Shown in pieces: positions 34,666-49,600 of a DNA stretch of 64,000 bases. The first letter of the stretch is position 1, and every line of letters starts with the position of its first letter. The position numbers were made by a program, and so were the translations under genes. Source of the stretch: Typha latifolia (Eukaryota > Streptophyta > Magnoliopsida > Poales > Typhaceae); NCBI GenBank assembly GCA_019914945.1, contig CM034103.1, positions 3,596,001-3,660,000 of the forward strand. Reading direction: 5' to 3'. The notes beneath the pieces are model-generated. The model was not told the origin of the DNA. It made no database searches and saw only the letters and a list, made by a program, of their open reading frames with translations.

Positions 34666-36515
34666 TTACCTTACATAATTCTCAATGCATGTCACTAAAG
34701 TGCTTTCTGGAACCGCTCCAATTACTGCATCTTTCTTCTCGCCATTCTTAAATATTAGGATAGTCGGGATGCTTCTGATTCCATACCTTGTCGCAATATC
34801 TTTATTCTCATCAGTGTTGAGCTTCAAGCACTTCAGTTTTCCTTCATATGCCTTGGCCAACTTACCAATGAGAGGATGCATCATCCTGCAGGGACCACAC
34901 CATGGAGCCCAAAACTCAACAAGAACGGGAACTTTGCAATCCAAAACAAGTGACTGCCACGTAGAGGTGGTCACATCGGGAACTATAAATATGAGCAAAG
35001 GTTCTTATATAAATCAAAGCCCATTAATAGATCTTCTATAGATGTATCATTACAGAAAATCAAAAAAGAGATTTTGGTTGGCCTGGCATACCTTGCACCA
35101 ACTAATTTCTAATGTGGAAATTCTAAGAAAAATTATCGAACAAGAATATTTTTTTACTTAATATGACGTAGTTATGGAAATCCGAGTGCCTTCTACAGTT
35201 CTACATACACACAAGTCATTGAAACTGAAAGATGAGCCAGCAAATGGAGTTGCTTTTGATTTGTTATAAATTAACCCCATTTGATGAGTTTCTGGTTTAG
35301 GCTTGCATCCCTACATTTTGTAGAAATTAAACAAACTATTCCATGGTAACATCTATGCAATAATATACAGCCAAACTATCCCAAATTCCTAATATCAAGA
35401 TGTCATTCTAAATTTCTAAAACATAAATAAAGGAAGAGTTTTTAACCAAACTATTGCTATAAGAAAACATATTTACCAAACTACTATATTATCCAAACTT
35501 ATTCTAAAACTACTGCATTTTCTGCCAGCTAAGCACCATGTGGAAAATAACTGTCGGGGACAGAAATTCTTAATAGATTTACCAATTTGCTAATATAATG
35601 GAAAACTGTTATTTTCTATGTAAATCGATCCCTCAGACAGCACCTTATATATAAGGTAAATCGCGCTCTCAAACATTGGTTTATATATAAAGTAAATCAC
35701 TCTCTCAGACAATGGTTTATATATAAAGTAAATCACTCTCTCAGACAGTGGTTTATATATAAAATAAATTGCTCTTTCAGGCAATGGTTTATACTTATGA
35801 AAATGAATGATATTTACAATGTAAGAAAAGAAAAGTAGTACAGGAATCGCTGTCTACAGCGATTCTCGACATGGCGCTTAGCTGCCAAAGTTGTAGTAGT
35901 TATGAATAACTTTGAATAATGTAGTAGTTTGGTAAACTTTCCTGTAGCAGTAGTTTGGTCAAAAGCTTAATAAATGAATACAAGTTTACTAGGAGAAATA
36001 AGTTTACCATGAAAGCCCATGCAAAATAACTTCAAGTAAAAGGAATTAATTTACCATATTACCAATCCCGTCCCTATGGACCACAAATGATACTACCAAC
36101 ATACAAACTACATGAGTCCCTACTAAGCTATATTATTCAAGAAATGACTAGAATAATTTACCACATCCAACTCCATAGTAAAAATCTAGCAAACAATAAA
36201 AGAATGACCAAATCAATAGCCTAAAAGAATCGGAAAAAAGTAAACTCTACCATCTACAGCGGTCCCTTGAGCCTCGCACACCACCATCCCACGGCGAGCA
36301 ATCTTGGCCCGCGCCGCACCAGCCGCCGACGCAACCCTCCACTGGTGGCGGGTGATCCTCAGACCCTTGAAGTTCGGCACGAGAGCGGTTCCACCGCGTC
36401 GGGGTAGAGAGGAAACCGGTGCCATGGCCGAGACGTTCGCCGAGCCCATTCTAAAAGAAGGGCGACGGCGGGGAACAGCGAGGGATTCGACGACGGCGGC
36501 GGCGGCGGCGGCCAT
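34666..36515 (-). CDS. TRXM: Thioredoxin m-type, chloroplastic
   Basis: Two exons on the minus strand, 36515-36251 and 34982-34666, join in frame (phase 1) to give 193 residues. The first 85 or so residues are rich in Ala, Arg and Ser with few acids, a chloroplast transit peptide. The mature part starts near [13 protein letters not shown] and has the redox motif WCGPC inside [14 protein letters not shown], then the conserved cis-proline loop [14 protein letters not shown] and GAVPESTL. M-type thioredoxins reduce plastid enzymes using electrons from ferredoxin-thioredoxin reductase (family knowledge). The TAA stop overlaps a strong donor (GTAAGGTAAGT), so the last codons may really be spliced to a further exon. 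The intron 34983-36250 carries a 36-bp tandem repeat. Confidence 0.9.
35620..35795. repeat. 36-bp tandem repeat, about 4.9 copies, in the TRX intron
   Basis: Units of the type ggtttatatataaagtaaat + cactctctcagacaat are spaced exactly 36 bp apart (anchors at 678, 714, 750 and 786 within 35 kb). The first unit is diverged. Because 36 is a multiple of 3 the array is open on the minus strand and gives a repeating peptide, which is an artefact. Confidence 0.9.
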
Positions 36516-37425
36516 GGAAGGAGGAGGAGAGGATCTCTAGGATCGGAGAAGAAGAAGCCCAGAGACCTCTCGACGGAGGAGGAACCCTAGAGAAATTGAT
36601 ATCGGAGTCGACGAGAGAAAAAGCTAGAAGAAAAGAGGATTTGTTGGCGAGCGCGATAAGTGTGGTCGGATTTCATTTAAGATTAAGTTGCAAGATGATT
36701 ATTTTTCTTTATTTATTTATTTATTTATTTTGTTTGGGCAGAGTAGGTTTACTCGACGATGCAATAAATAATAATATCTTAAATAAGAGTAGGGATTTAA
36801 TCGCCACCCAAATTATTGAGAGCTCTAATATTAATTATTTAAAATAAATTAAAAACTATTTACTATTACACAATATCATAATACTAATCAGAGATCAAAT
36901 TTATTTTACACTATAAATTTTAAAAAGAAGAATATATTTTAGTCGTGTTATGTAATTGTTAACTTTAGTAACTATCTATTATGAATTTTTTGTGAATATT
37001 TTTATTAAAAACCTACAATAATGATAATTTTAAAATTACTCAAAAATAAGAATGGCAATTATGATAGTATATTTGTAATAATTATGATAACATTTTAAAA
37101 TTTTAGTTGCAATTATGTAAAAAGTAAGAACAATATTTCGGATCATAATATTAGAACATAAACTAATAAGTTTAAAAAAAAATTGATTACACGTAGACTA
37201 ATATTTTCTTTTACTTCTCTATTTCCTTTTTAGTAACCCTTAATATTCTAAACTATAGAAAATTTTTGCTCCGTGTTAATGAAAAATATTAGATGATTAT
37301 TTTATTCTTAACTCTTATGTCTTTTCTTATTTAAGATAAGCCTCGAACTCAATTAGTTAATCTCATTTTTTAGTAAATATTTTTTTTACTCAAACTCTTA
37401 TAATTTTTTAGAAATCGAACTCTAT
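36516..37425. other. 5' flank of the thioredoxin gene and AT-rich spacer
   Basis: 36516-36640 is GC-rich and probably holds the leader and promoter of the minus-strand thioredoxin gene. The remainder is AT-rich with no gene seen. Confidence 0.4.
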
Positions 37426-37430
37426 ATTTT

Positions 37431-37876
37431 ATCTATTTTGTGATTCACGCTTCGTTTTTAAGGATTTTATAACCCAACGTCTCATTTTCCCATATAATTC
37501 TTATTTAACACCCTGAGTTAATTTAGACGGTATTAAAAAATAAATATTCCGTTATAATATACAAAATAATTTATAAATAGTTAAATTTCTCCTGTTTTTT
37601 TTCATTATTTTTTCCTTTCCAAAGAAGAAAATGAGGTAGAGGATGAAAAGGAGGAGGGGGAGATAAGGAAAGGTGGTGGCATCGTCCACAATAGTAGTAA
37701 CGGTGAAGAAGATAGGTGAAAAAGATGGTGAAAAGATATAGAAAATAAGATAAAATATTATGGTCTTTTAGTGATGTTAGTTAAAATAACTTCAAGGTGT
37801 TAAATAAGAATTATATGAGAAAATGAGGGGTCGGATTACAAAAACCTCAAAAGCAAGTTTTTGAATCATAAAATAC
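37431..37876. mobile_element. Foldback/MITE-like element with ~80-bp inverted repeats
   Basis: The left arm (37431-37515) and right arm (37793-37876) are inverted copies. The best block reads ctcattttcccatataattc on the left and ctcattttctcatataattc when the right arm is inverted, both followed by ttatttaacacc. The outer parts (tattttgtgattca against tattttatgattca) also match. The loop has no coding capacity. No clear target-site duplication was found. Confidence 0.6.
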
Positions 37877-38595
37877 GTAAACTAGTTTAGGGTCCTTAAA
37901 CTAGTTAAGAGAGGGTTCCTAAACTCAAAGCAAAGGAGACATAGAGTCTAAAATGAATCAAGTGACATTCACATATTATCTTTTAAAAATTTTAAAGGCC
38001 AACAGATGAAAATGAACATTTCAGTGATTTTTTTCCAAAAAAGAAAGAGGTTTAGATGTAACTATTCTTATTTAGTTTATTATGCGCAAGATACCAACTT
38101 GATAAGCTAAACATAAAATTAAGAGTAAAAAATGCTTAGAGGAAATTTTCTCACCGTAATAAATATTAAAATATTGAATTGCCTATGCTTCCATTATTTT
38201 TATTTATTGTATGATATTATTTAAATCAAAACAAGATATATATTTAATTTCTTCTATCTTTTTATATAAAAGAATATAAGTCTCAAACCGTTAAATATAT
38301 AATCGTGAAATGAAAATTTTCAATCATTTTAATAATATAGGTAGAAGTTTCATATGTACTCAAAAGAATTATTAATATTATAGTGAGCATTACAATAATT
38401 TTTATTTATTTTTTATCTTAAATTTGAATAAGAAAAGGTTAACGGTTTGAGATAAGTTTAATTTAGGGACAATCACAGGGGGTGATTTGAAATTTACATT
38501 GAAATTAATACGTGATACATTTCTTCGTGGGGTTGGGTTTGCGGAGCTAGAAGTCGGTAAAGGTCCACAATCCACCGACTTCATAATAAATTCCG
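37877..38595. other. Spacer upstream of the BiP promoter
   Basis: AT-rich to about 38480, then more GC-rich toward the BiP promoter. No gene could be supported. Confidence 0.4.
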
Positions 38596-38603
38596 AAGTT
38601 CCA

Positions 38604-38626
38604 CCAATAGAAGTCGGCGACGTCAT
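38604..38626 (+). promoter_or_regulatory. ERSE-like element overlapping GACGTCA
   Basis: CCAAT (38604-38608), nine bases, then CGACG (38618-38622) matches the ER stress element CCAAT-N9-CCACG with one mismatch. The overlapping GACGTCAT (38619-38626) is a bZIP-type core. About 325 bp upstream of the BiP start codon. Confidence 0.5.
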
Positions 38627-38726
38627 GTCGTTATTACATATTATCGCACGATCGCGTGCAAGGTTTCAAGATCGCTAGATCAACGAATGGACGGCTCTTA
38701 TTATCCCAGCAACGAGGCACGCTCCC

Positions 38727-38731
38727 ATTGG
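38727..38731 (-). promoter_or_regulatory. CCAAT box (reads ATTGG on plus)
   Basis: Inverted CCAAT box about 130 bp upstream of the BiP TATA box; a second one is part of the element at 38758. Confidence 0.4.
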
Positions 38732-38757
38732 TTATGGCCCGTCATTGCAGCGGTCCT

Positions 38758-38773
38758 ATTGGTCCACGTCATT
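38758..38773 (+). promoter_or_regulatory. ERSE-II / plant UPRE of the BiP gene
   Basis: ATTGGTCCACGTCATT contains a perfect ERSE-II (ATTGG-N-CCACG) and matches the plant unfolded-protein response element ATTGGTCCACGTCATC at 15 of 16 positions. GATGAC follows at 38776. Such elements are known to bind the ER-stress bZIP factors that induce BiP. It lies about 100 bp upstream of the TATA box. Confidence 0.8.
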
Positions 38774-38854
38774 GCGATGACATGTTCCTTCCTCCGGGAT
38801 GGCCGAAGCGCATCATATGTGTCCCACCCTAACCTCTCGCGGACCCCAAGAGAT

Positions 38855-38862
38855 CTATAAAT
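38855..38862 (+). promoter_or_regulatory. TATA box of the BiP gene (CTATAAAT)
   Basis: Canonical TATA motif about 90 bp upstream of the ATG, in the expected place for a short leader. Confidence 0.7.
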
Positions 38863-38903
38863 TGCAGTTGAGCCCCAGATCGCACCCGTGTTTAAAAAGA
38901 CCC

Positions 38904-38930
38904 GAGAGAGAGAGAGAGAGAGAGAGAGAG
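38904..38930. repeat. (GA)n run in the BiP 5' UTR
   Basis: Pure GA run of 27 bp in the leader, 17 bases before the ATG. Confidence 0.9.
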
Positions 38931-38947
38931 TTCGTGAAGGAGGAGCT

Positions 38948-42683
<3,736 letters not shown>

Positions 42684-43028
42684 AAGCTAAGCGAACAGAG
42701 TTATCTAATGAGAGGAAAAGAATTAGGCGCTAGTAGATTAAGGAGAGGGGAAATCCCAGTCCCAGTGTTTGATAAGGGGAGAGAGCCTCCTATTGTGTGA
42801 TTTAGTTCGCTTTTTTTCCCCTCTTCTTTTGGACACAAACCTTCTTTAGTTAAGGACTCTGATGTGGTCCTGATTTTGATATGACAATGAATCTTGTTAA
42901 TTGCCAAGCTTACTCGTTTTGCGGTATTTTTATACTTTGCATTTAGTTTACTCGCAGAGTAGTGTTACATAATTGCCGCTGGAAGTTTTCAAATATCATA
43001 ATTAGTACTTTATTCTTCACAATGTTTT

Positions 43029-43110
43029 AATTATCACTGAGATTGTAAAATGTTATAATAATTATCACTGAGCTTGTAAAATGTTATAATAATTATCACT
43101 GAAACTGTTA
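43029..43110. repeat. 31-bp tandem repeat downstream of BiP
   Basis: The unit ttatcactgagnttgtaaaa + tgttataataa recurs with a 31-bp period starting at 43031, 43062 and 43093, about 2.6 copies. Confidence 0.85.
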
Positions 43111-43985
43111 AACTCTTTTAAAATTATCATTCTAATATTTAATTAATTACAACGTTTTCATATTAGATTATAAAAGATAATTTTACCTACGTATACATTA
43201 TTTAAAATCATTGAGAAGCTATCTAATGTTATCTAATATCAAAATACAAGAAAAAGAGTTCCTTTTTTGCGAAAAAAAAGTGATGAATACCTTCCAATCT
43301 CAACTTCAATTAAAAAAAGTATTTTAATCATTTACATACAGTCTCTATATTTAAGTAGTTTCTAGTGGCCGTGATTAATATATAATGAATTTTTTAGTAG
43401 AATATTATATATATATATATAGTTTGGATCAATAATCTATCAAAATACACACTCGCCGCCTTTCCCTAGAAAAAGAAAATAAAAGAGAAAGAAGAAGAGA
43501 AGATGATTAGCCGCTTAGCTCCTCGTAGAGAAACTGAGAAATAAGTATTTATTAGATTCGCTGCGTCCATCAATACTACCGATCACCTTGCTTCCAAAGA
43601 GTTAGGTTACATCAAATGTCACAAGTTTTAAGTTTTTAGTTGACAATCACAATAAACAATGCACTTCAATCTTTCATATAAGCTCAACTCCATTATCAAA
43701 ACCTAAGTGAAATTTCCCAAAGAAAAAAAATCTATACAATGCTAATAATTTTAAAACCTCAGTACATATTATCACACATTTTGCATCCATGTACCACTTA
43801 ATTTTAATTAATTTTTAGATACAAGACCATTGCAATTGGGTTGCGAAGAATAAATCTACATGGGAGAAGACACGAATTTGATATGATTCACCTTTTTGAA
43901 TTGTGTGATAAGGTTGATATTTGCTCAATTAAGCAGCCTAATGAAGAACAATGTTTTCCTCTAGGTAATAAATTTGGATGACTCC
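43111..43985. other. Spacer between BiP and the ATG4 remnant
   Basis: AT-rich with a short TA run near 43408. Lower-order remains of the pseudogene's 3' half may extend here on the minus strand, but I could not align them. Confidence 0.35.
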
Positions 43986-43989
43986 AGTG

Positions 43990-44876
43990 ATGGTTTATCT
44001 CTACAGGATTTTTCACTCATCTTCATTTTCATGCAAATAGAAATTACTGAAGTTTTTTTTGCATTTAAGGCTTCATCTGTTATGGACCCAGCTACAAACA
44101 AGTGGCTAAGCCATAGCTCTTTCCAAGTTGAATCATATTGTGTTTTGAGAAGCACAATCCTCAGAATCCCCAAAGAGATGTAAACTCTCAATATAATCTG
44201 AATTATATGGCTGCACATGAATATGGGATCATCATAAGCAACCCTATATTGCAAAATAGAAAGAGCTTTATCACTCTCAGAGTCTAGATGTGAACAAATG
44301 TACCACTTCGTAACGTCGTAACGTCGTGATATTTCTTAAAAATGAATGAACTCGAGTTAACAAATATATTTCATCCATCTCATATTCTACAAGGGCTTTT
44401 GCTAAGACCTCCATAGATGTTGAAAAAGCAATGGTCATAACAAAAATTTTCCAAAGCAATAAGATCACTATAACCCAAAAGATCTGCTTATAATCTTGCA
44501 ACCCCAGTTGACATTGCTAATTAACTTTGAATCACCAATTGCATTGAAACCTATGGAACATCCATAATTACTGTTTATCTTTGATCTTATGATTAAATAA
44601 TTTAATATAGCTTGGCAAATATAATTGAAGACTGAATTGGCAATATCAACCTCTACGATAAGTGATCCAAATTCTCAACAAAAAATCTTCTAGGAAAGCA
44701 GTAAAACCATTGCTGGGATCAACGTCACTATATGAGTCCTCCATTGAGACCTTATAGCACTTACCAAGAAGCCAAATTTCATTGGCCAAGCTCAAATTAC
44801 TAGTGCTTCTCGTCCCAGGAAAAAGCTCCCAAGGCATCCTCATTGATCCAAATATTCCACTTTGCCTAAAATAGAT
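43990..44876 (-). pseudogene. ATG4 autophagy cysteine protease pseudogene, introns retained
   Basis: On the minus strand one intact exon (44876-44651) follows a good acceptor and encodes GSMRMPWELFPG, NEIWLLGKCYKVS and ending RIWITYRRG. This is the ATG4 region before the catalytic site. After a short intron (44650-44551) the next exon starts with GFNAIGDSKLISNVNWGC, carrying the catalytic-cysteine block. It then breaks down in stops and frameshifts (SFGL followed by two stops; later FQHLWRS and HLFGDSEDCA in other frames, about 44160-44190). ATG4 cleaves ATG8 before lipidation and recycles it (family knowledge). Intron-like gaps flanked by AG/GT argue for a duplicated gene copy and not a processed one. 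The catalytic His/Asp half was not found. Confidence 0.75.
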
Positions 44877-46600
44877 AGCACAACAAATTAATTCAGTAGA
44901 TAGATCAAGTCCGATGGCACAATACAGTAATAAGATGAAGAACAATCCAAGAGATTCTTAGGAACAAAGGGCCTCAAGTTCGGCATTATCCACCGATTGT
45001 AAATAAGTGATAGCTTCTAGACTTAACAGCTTTCTTTTCAGCTAGAATCAGATTGATCTATTATGTCTCAAAGAATGCAAAACTAAAGAAAACAATACAT
45101 GGCAATGGAGAAGTCATTAAAGAGTTAAATTGATCTTCTACTCTAGTCTATAATTTCCTATTTCTTTCACCTAGATCAGTTGACTGTCTGAAGAGAGAAT
45201 ACAATGCTAACTCAGGCAAAACTTGTCATTACCCAATTAAACATGCACATACCATGACAAATTACATTGCTTCAAAACAAATGCTAATCACAAATATGTA
45301 GCTGAATGCATAATTTTAAGGGCAATGAAACTATTCTTGTGGTAGCATACCTAGAGTTGTCAAGAATAACATTAAGATAACAAGATTCTGTCATTATCAT
45401 TCACCAAACACAGATATTATTCCAAAGGGCATCAAGAAACTTACCCTTATACATCAACAACTACCATGATTAATTGATTTCCTAAAATATGAAAGAATAA
45501 CAAGGTTTAGCCATTATTCGGAATAATAAAATGTGCACAAACTATTGAACCAAGAACGAATTCAACTATTCAAATCTTCTATGTACGAATTACGATTGAT
45601 TGCATCTATAATAGACAATCCGTGCCAATCAACTACGATCTACGGATAAAAACAAAATTTAATTTACCTTCCGACACATCTAAAAGGTCTAGGGCATGAG
45701 ATTAGTTCGGATTGCCTTCAAGGATTCCCTTCCTACACTAAGCGAATGACCTGTGACACATCTTGTAGTGTCCATGGGGTTTGCATCTTACTTCACGAAG
45801 AACATATTCTTTTGCGTCTTAGAGATTGCCTAGAGTGTGTTAAGGTCCTTCGTAATGGATGAGCTACTTTGAGAACTCATGAATCCAGGGGAGGGAGTGA
45901 ATGGTCGATCCGAAATCTAGAGCCACTCACAGACCAAGCTGCTCTTGCAAAATAGCAGCTGAGGAAGAGGTGGCTAAGAGTGTCCTCCTTCCTCCATTAG
46001 ACAAAAGGGTTACTGCTTTTCTTTTTGAGGTTTGAGTTTATAGGGAGAGAGATGGTCAAAGCTTTCCAAAGAATATAGTTTTCCTAAAATAATAATTAGA
46101 AAAACTTGGTCAGAAATAGAGTTAAATATTTAAGTTTAAAGTGATCAGTGTAAGTAAAAAAAATCGAGCTAAATTTACTTCACTTAGTTTTATTTATGTC
46201 ACTTTACCCTTTAGAGTTATATCCAAAATAAAATCATCACTTTTTTTTTTGACCAAATAAGAGGTAGAATTTGAAAATCTTTACGGATGATAAAGATATG
46301 ACAAAAATACGCTATAATATATTTATTATATTTTTATTAATTAAAATTTAATTTGTACGATAGATATATTAGAAAGCTTATCTAATTATCTATACTTTTG
46401 TATCTAATAATTATCTTTAAATTCGGTCCGAAGTAACACAAATAAAATTATAAAATTATAGAAGGTGGAGTAAATTTAGCCTTTAACTAGGGGTGAAGGT
46501 AAAAGTGTAATTTATCCCGTTTAATAATTAAGTCTAAAATTAACTGCTCGTCGTCTTCTTTGGCCAAGCCATAGTAGTAGCATTTGTTTGGTGGCCGCAA
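44877..46600. other. Region upstream of the ATG4 pseudogene
   Basis: No clear exon. On the minus strand a TATA-like motif (ctataaactc, about 46031-46040) is followed by a leader-like stretch and a short Ser-rich ORF near 45870 (SSQSSSSITKDLN), which could be the decayed 5' end of the ATG4 copy. This is weak. The last 200 bp hold the promoter of the ABCF3 gene. Confidence 0.3.
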
Positions 46601-46621
46601 AAGAGTAAGCGAAACGGAACG

Positions 46622-49600
46622 ATGACGGAGGTGGCGAGCTCGGTGGTGCACGATGTATTGGGCCCTAGGGCGCACGACGTCGACGAGCCCATCATCGACT
46701 ACGTCATCAACGTCCTCGCCGACGATGACTTCGACTTCGGCGCCGACGGCGACGGCGTCTTCGAAGCCCTCGGCGAGCTCCTCGTCGACTCCGGTTGCGT
46801 CCAGGACTATGCCGAGTGTCGCTCGGTACCTACATAGATCGTCGCCTCTTTAATTATTATGGATTGCATGAACAAACCCTAGAATATAATCGTTGTTGTT
46901 GATCCGATTTGTCCGATAGATTAGAATTTTGAGTTATTTTCTTATTTTAGTTGATGTGATGATATTAAGAGGTTTCATCTGATTGGGGTTAGAAAGTTAG
47001 AAATGGACTAATTAGAGAAATATGCACAGATAATTTAGGCTATAAGGCTTTAGTTATTGCTATCTGTTTATATCCCAGTTCATATTCTCCTGTAACTTCT
47101 CGTCTCCTGCGACTGATGCAATCTAATATCACCTTTAGAACTATGTAGATATTGATTTGATTGTAGAAAAAGAAAATTGAGGTTTAATTTGATTTGGCCT
47201 AGCAAGTTAGAAATGGAAGAATTGGAGGAATTTGTAAAGCTACTTTTTCCTATGAGGTGTTAATGCACTGCAATGCTTTATGTATATAGGAGGGGCTATC
47301 TATCTGATAGTTACATGGTTTGCACTAACATCAAGTTTTACCATCTATTCATCCATCATGGCTAACGATCGATTTGGATAGGAGCTTAGAGAAGATAATG
47401 TATTTGTAATATTTTATGCTACATGGAAGTTAAGCCACTCATTGTCATACTGTTAATCTCACATTCCATGCATTAGCTTGGGGTAGAGAATTTTTAGAGA
47501 GCTTCTATAGAAGATGAACTTCTTCAGTACTTGATTTTCTTTGCAAATCGACTTTTCTTAAGTTGGCTCTGATATGTTCTCTTCCTTTCTTCTCTTTTCT
47601 TGACGATGCAGATTTGCCGCAAGCTTTCCGAGAAATTTGGGAAACATGGTTTAGTGAAACCTAAGCAAGCTGTACGCAGTCTTGCTACACCTTTAAGAAT
47701 GTTTGATGGCATGGATGAAGAAGAAACCCCAAAGAAACAGACAGAGGTACTTGATGGTCCAATACTATCGGAGCGTGATCGAGCAAAGCTTGAAAGAAGA
47801 AAAAGGAAAGATGAGCGGCAGAGAGAGGTATCTATGATAGTTTAAATATCTTGATATTATGTTATTGATCAGATTTTTTAAAGGAATGATCGAATTACTT
47901 TGACAGACAATAACGTCGCTTTATTCTGTTATGTGCTCCCTGCATGGTCAATCAATTGTTTTATCACTGGATTTAATAGGATGTTCTTGTTTCAGATCAA
48001 GATTCATTGGTTTCCTTCCTAATTCAGCCACCCATTATGGCATAATTAATGTGTTGTCTGCTGGTACTTGTCTTCTGCAGGCCCAGTATGAAAAACATTT
48101 AGCAGAGATGGAGGCGGTTAAAGCAGGGATGCCTATGGTGTGCGTAAATCACAACGGAAATGAGAGTGGGTCTGCTGTCAGGGATATACATATGGAGAAC
48201 TTCAGTGTAACTGTTGGTGGTCGTGATCTAATTCAGGATGCCTCGGTGACCCTTTCATTTGGAAGGCATTATGGTGAATATTACTGATAATACATTCTGC
48301 TAAGTTATCTTCTTCTATGGAATTAATGATAGTTAATTATATGGTTGTAAAGTTTAACTTAGATTTTCAATTTAAGATCACTATTCACTAGTTCTTTTGG
48401 CCTCACTAGAGGGTGTGATTAGGTATGATGGCAAGGCTTGCACTTTACATTCAAGAGATCATGGATTCAAATCTTGAAAACAACCTCCCTCATAAATGAG
48501 GGTAAGGCTATGCACATATTTCCTCTGCAAGTCCGTAAACCCTGTGTATGCAGGAGCCTTGTGCATTGGGATGCTTTTCTTTTTGGTTCTTTTGACTTGC
48601 ACTCATGGTCTTTCTTCAATGTACTATGTTGCCAACAGCATGGTAGGAGTTGACTGAGAAGTTCTTTATATCTCGGTAGAGTTGGGGCTCTTGTGTCACT
48701 GAACTGTAGATTGCATATTAAGGAGATAAGACATTAATCAAGAGTATCTTTTATAGTCTACAGATACTTGAAAACTTATGTACACCCCTGGATGTTCTTT
48801 AATTTTTGTATTTCTGCTCTTCTTCTTTTTTTAACAGATTGACACACATGGCAGACATCACAAGTTCGATTATTACATTAGTGTTCATGCACTAGCAGAT
48901 ATTCTCTTTTTCTCCATGTTATGCTTAAAAGTTAAAAGTCCCCATAATGCTGATTTATATATAGAACAATCACATAAGCTGCTCTTATTTGTTCATATTT
49001 TATTGGGAAAAAAGATGGAAACTGTTTATCTCTTATCCATAATTTGTAAGATAATAATTGCTTGACTGTTTTTTCGGTCATTCAAGTTATTGATGACCAA
49101 TATCGGCAATGACATAAGACTGTATTATCTAGTGATTTAAAAGAAAATAAAGTTGCATTCTAAACTTGATTTAGTAGGTTTTTGTTTTCAGCTTCAAGTA
49201 TGAGCAGATATGCACTGTGAAAGTTGAAACAATTGGCCTACTTGTGTTAGCTACAAGTTAGACCAATTAACCCTTTATCTGTTGACATTAGGACTTATAT
49301 TTTATTTATGTTGAGAAAATCTATTTCTCTGCATTATTGTGTTCTCAAGAACTGGTGTCTCAAATTTCAGATTCTGCTATTACTATTGAACCTAGTTCAG
49401 TTTTTATTTTTCAGACTGATATAGTAATATCAGAATTTAGAACTATTTGTCTATAGAGTACTATAGCAGCTTAATTGGTCCTCCATGAACTCATTGAAGT
49501 ATACAACTAAAGTGGGGTGGAAGAGAATTCATTGTGCATAAAGTAGCTAAAAGAGGGCATTCTAGGGCACAAGGCTCCCACAAAGTAGTAATATATGGAG

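Noticed and set aside
35590..35784. ORF with a repeating 12-residue unit on the minus strand
   Set aside because: The period equals the 36-bp intronic tandem repeat; it is inside a thioredoxin intron.
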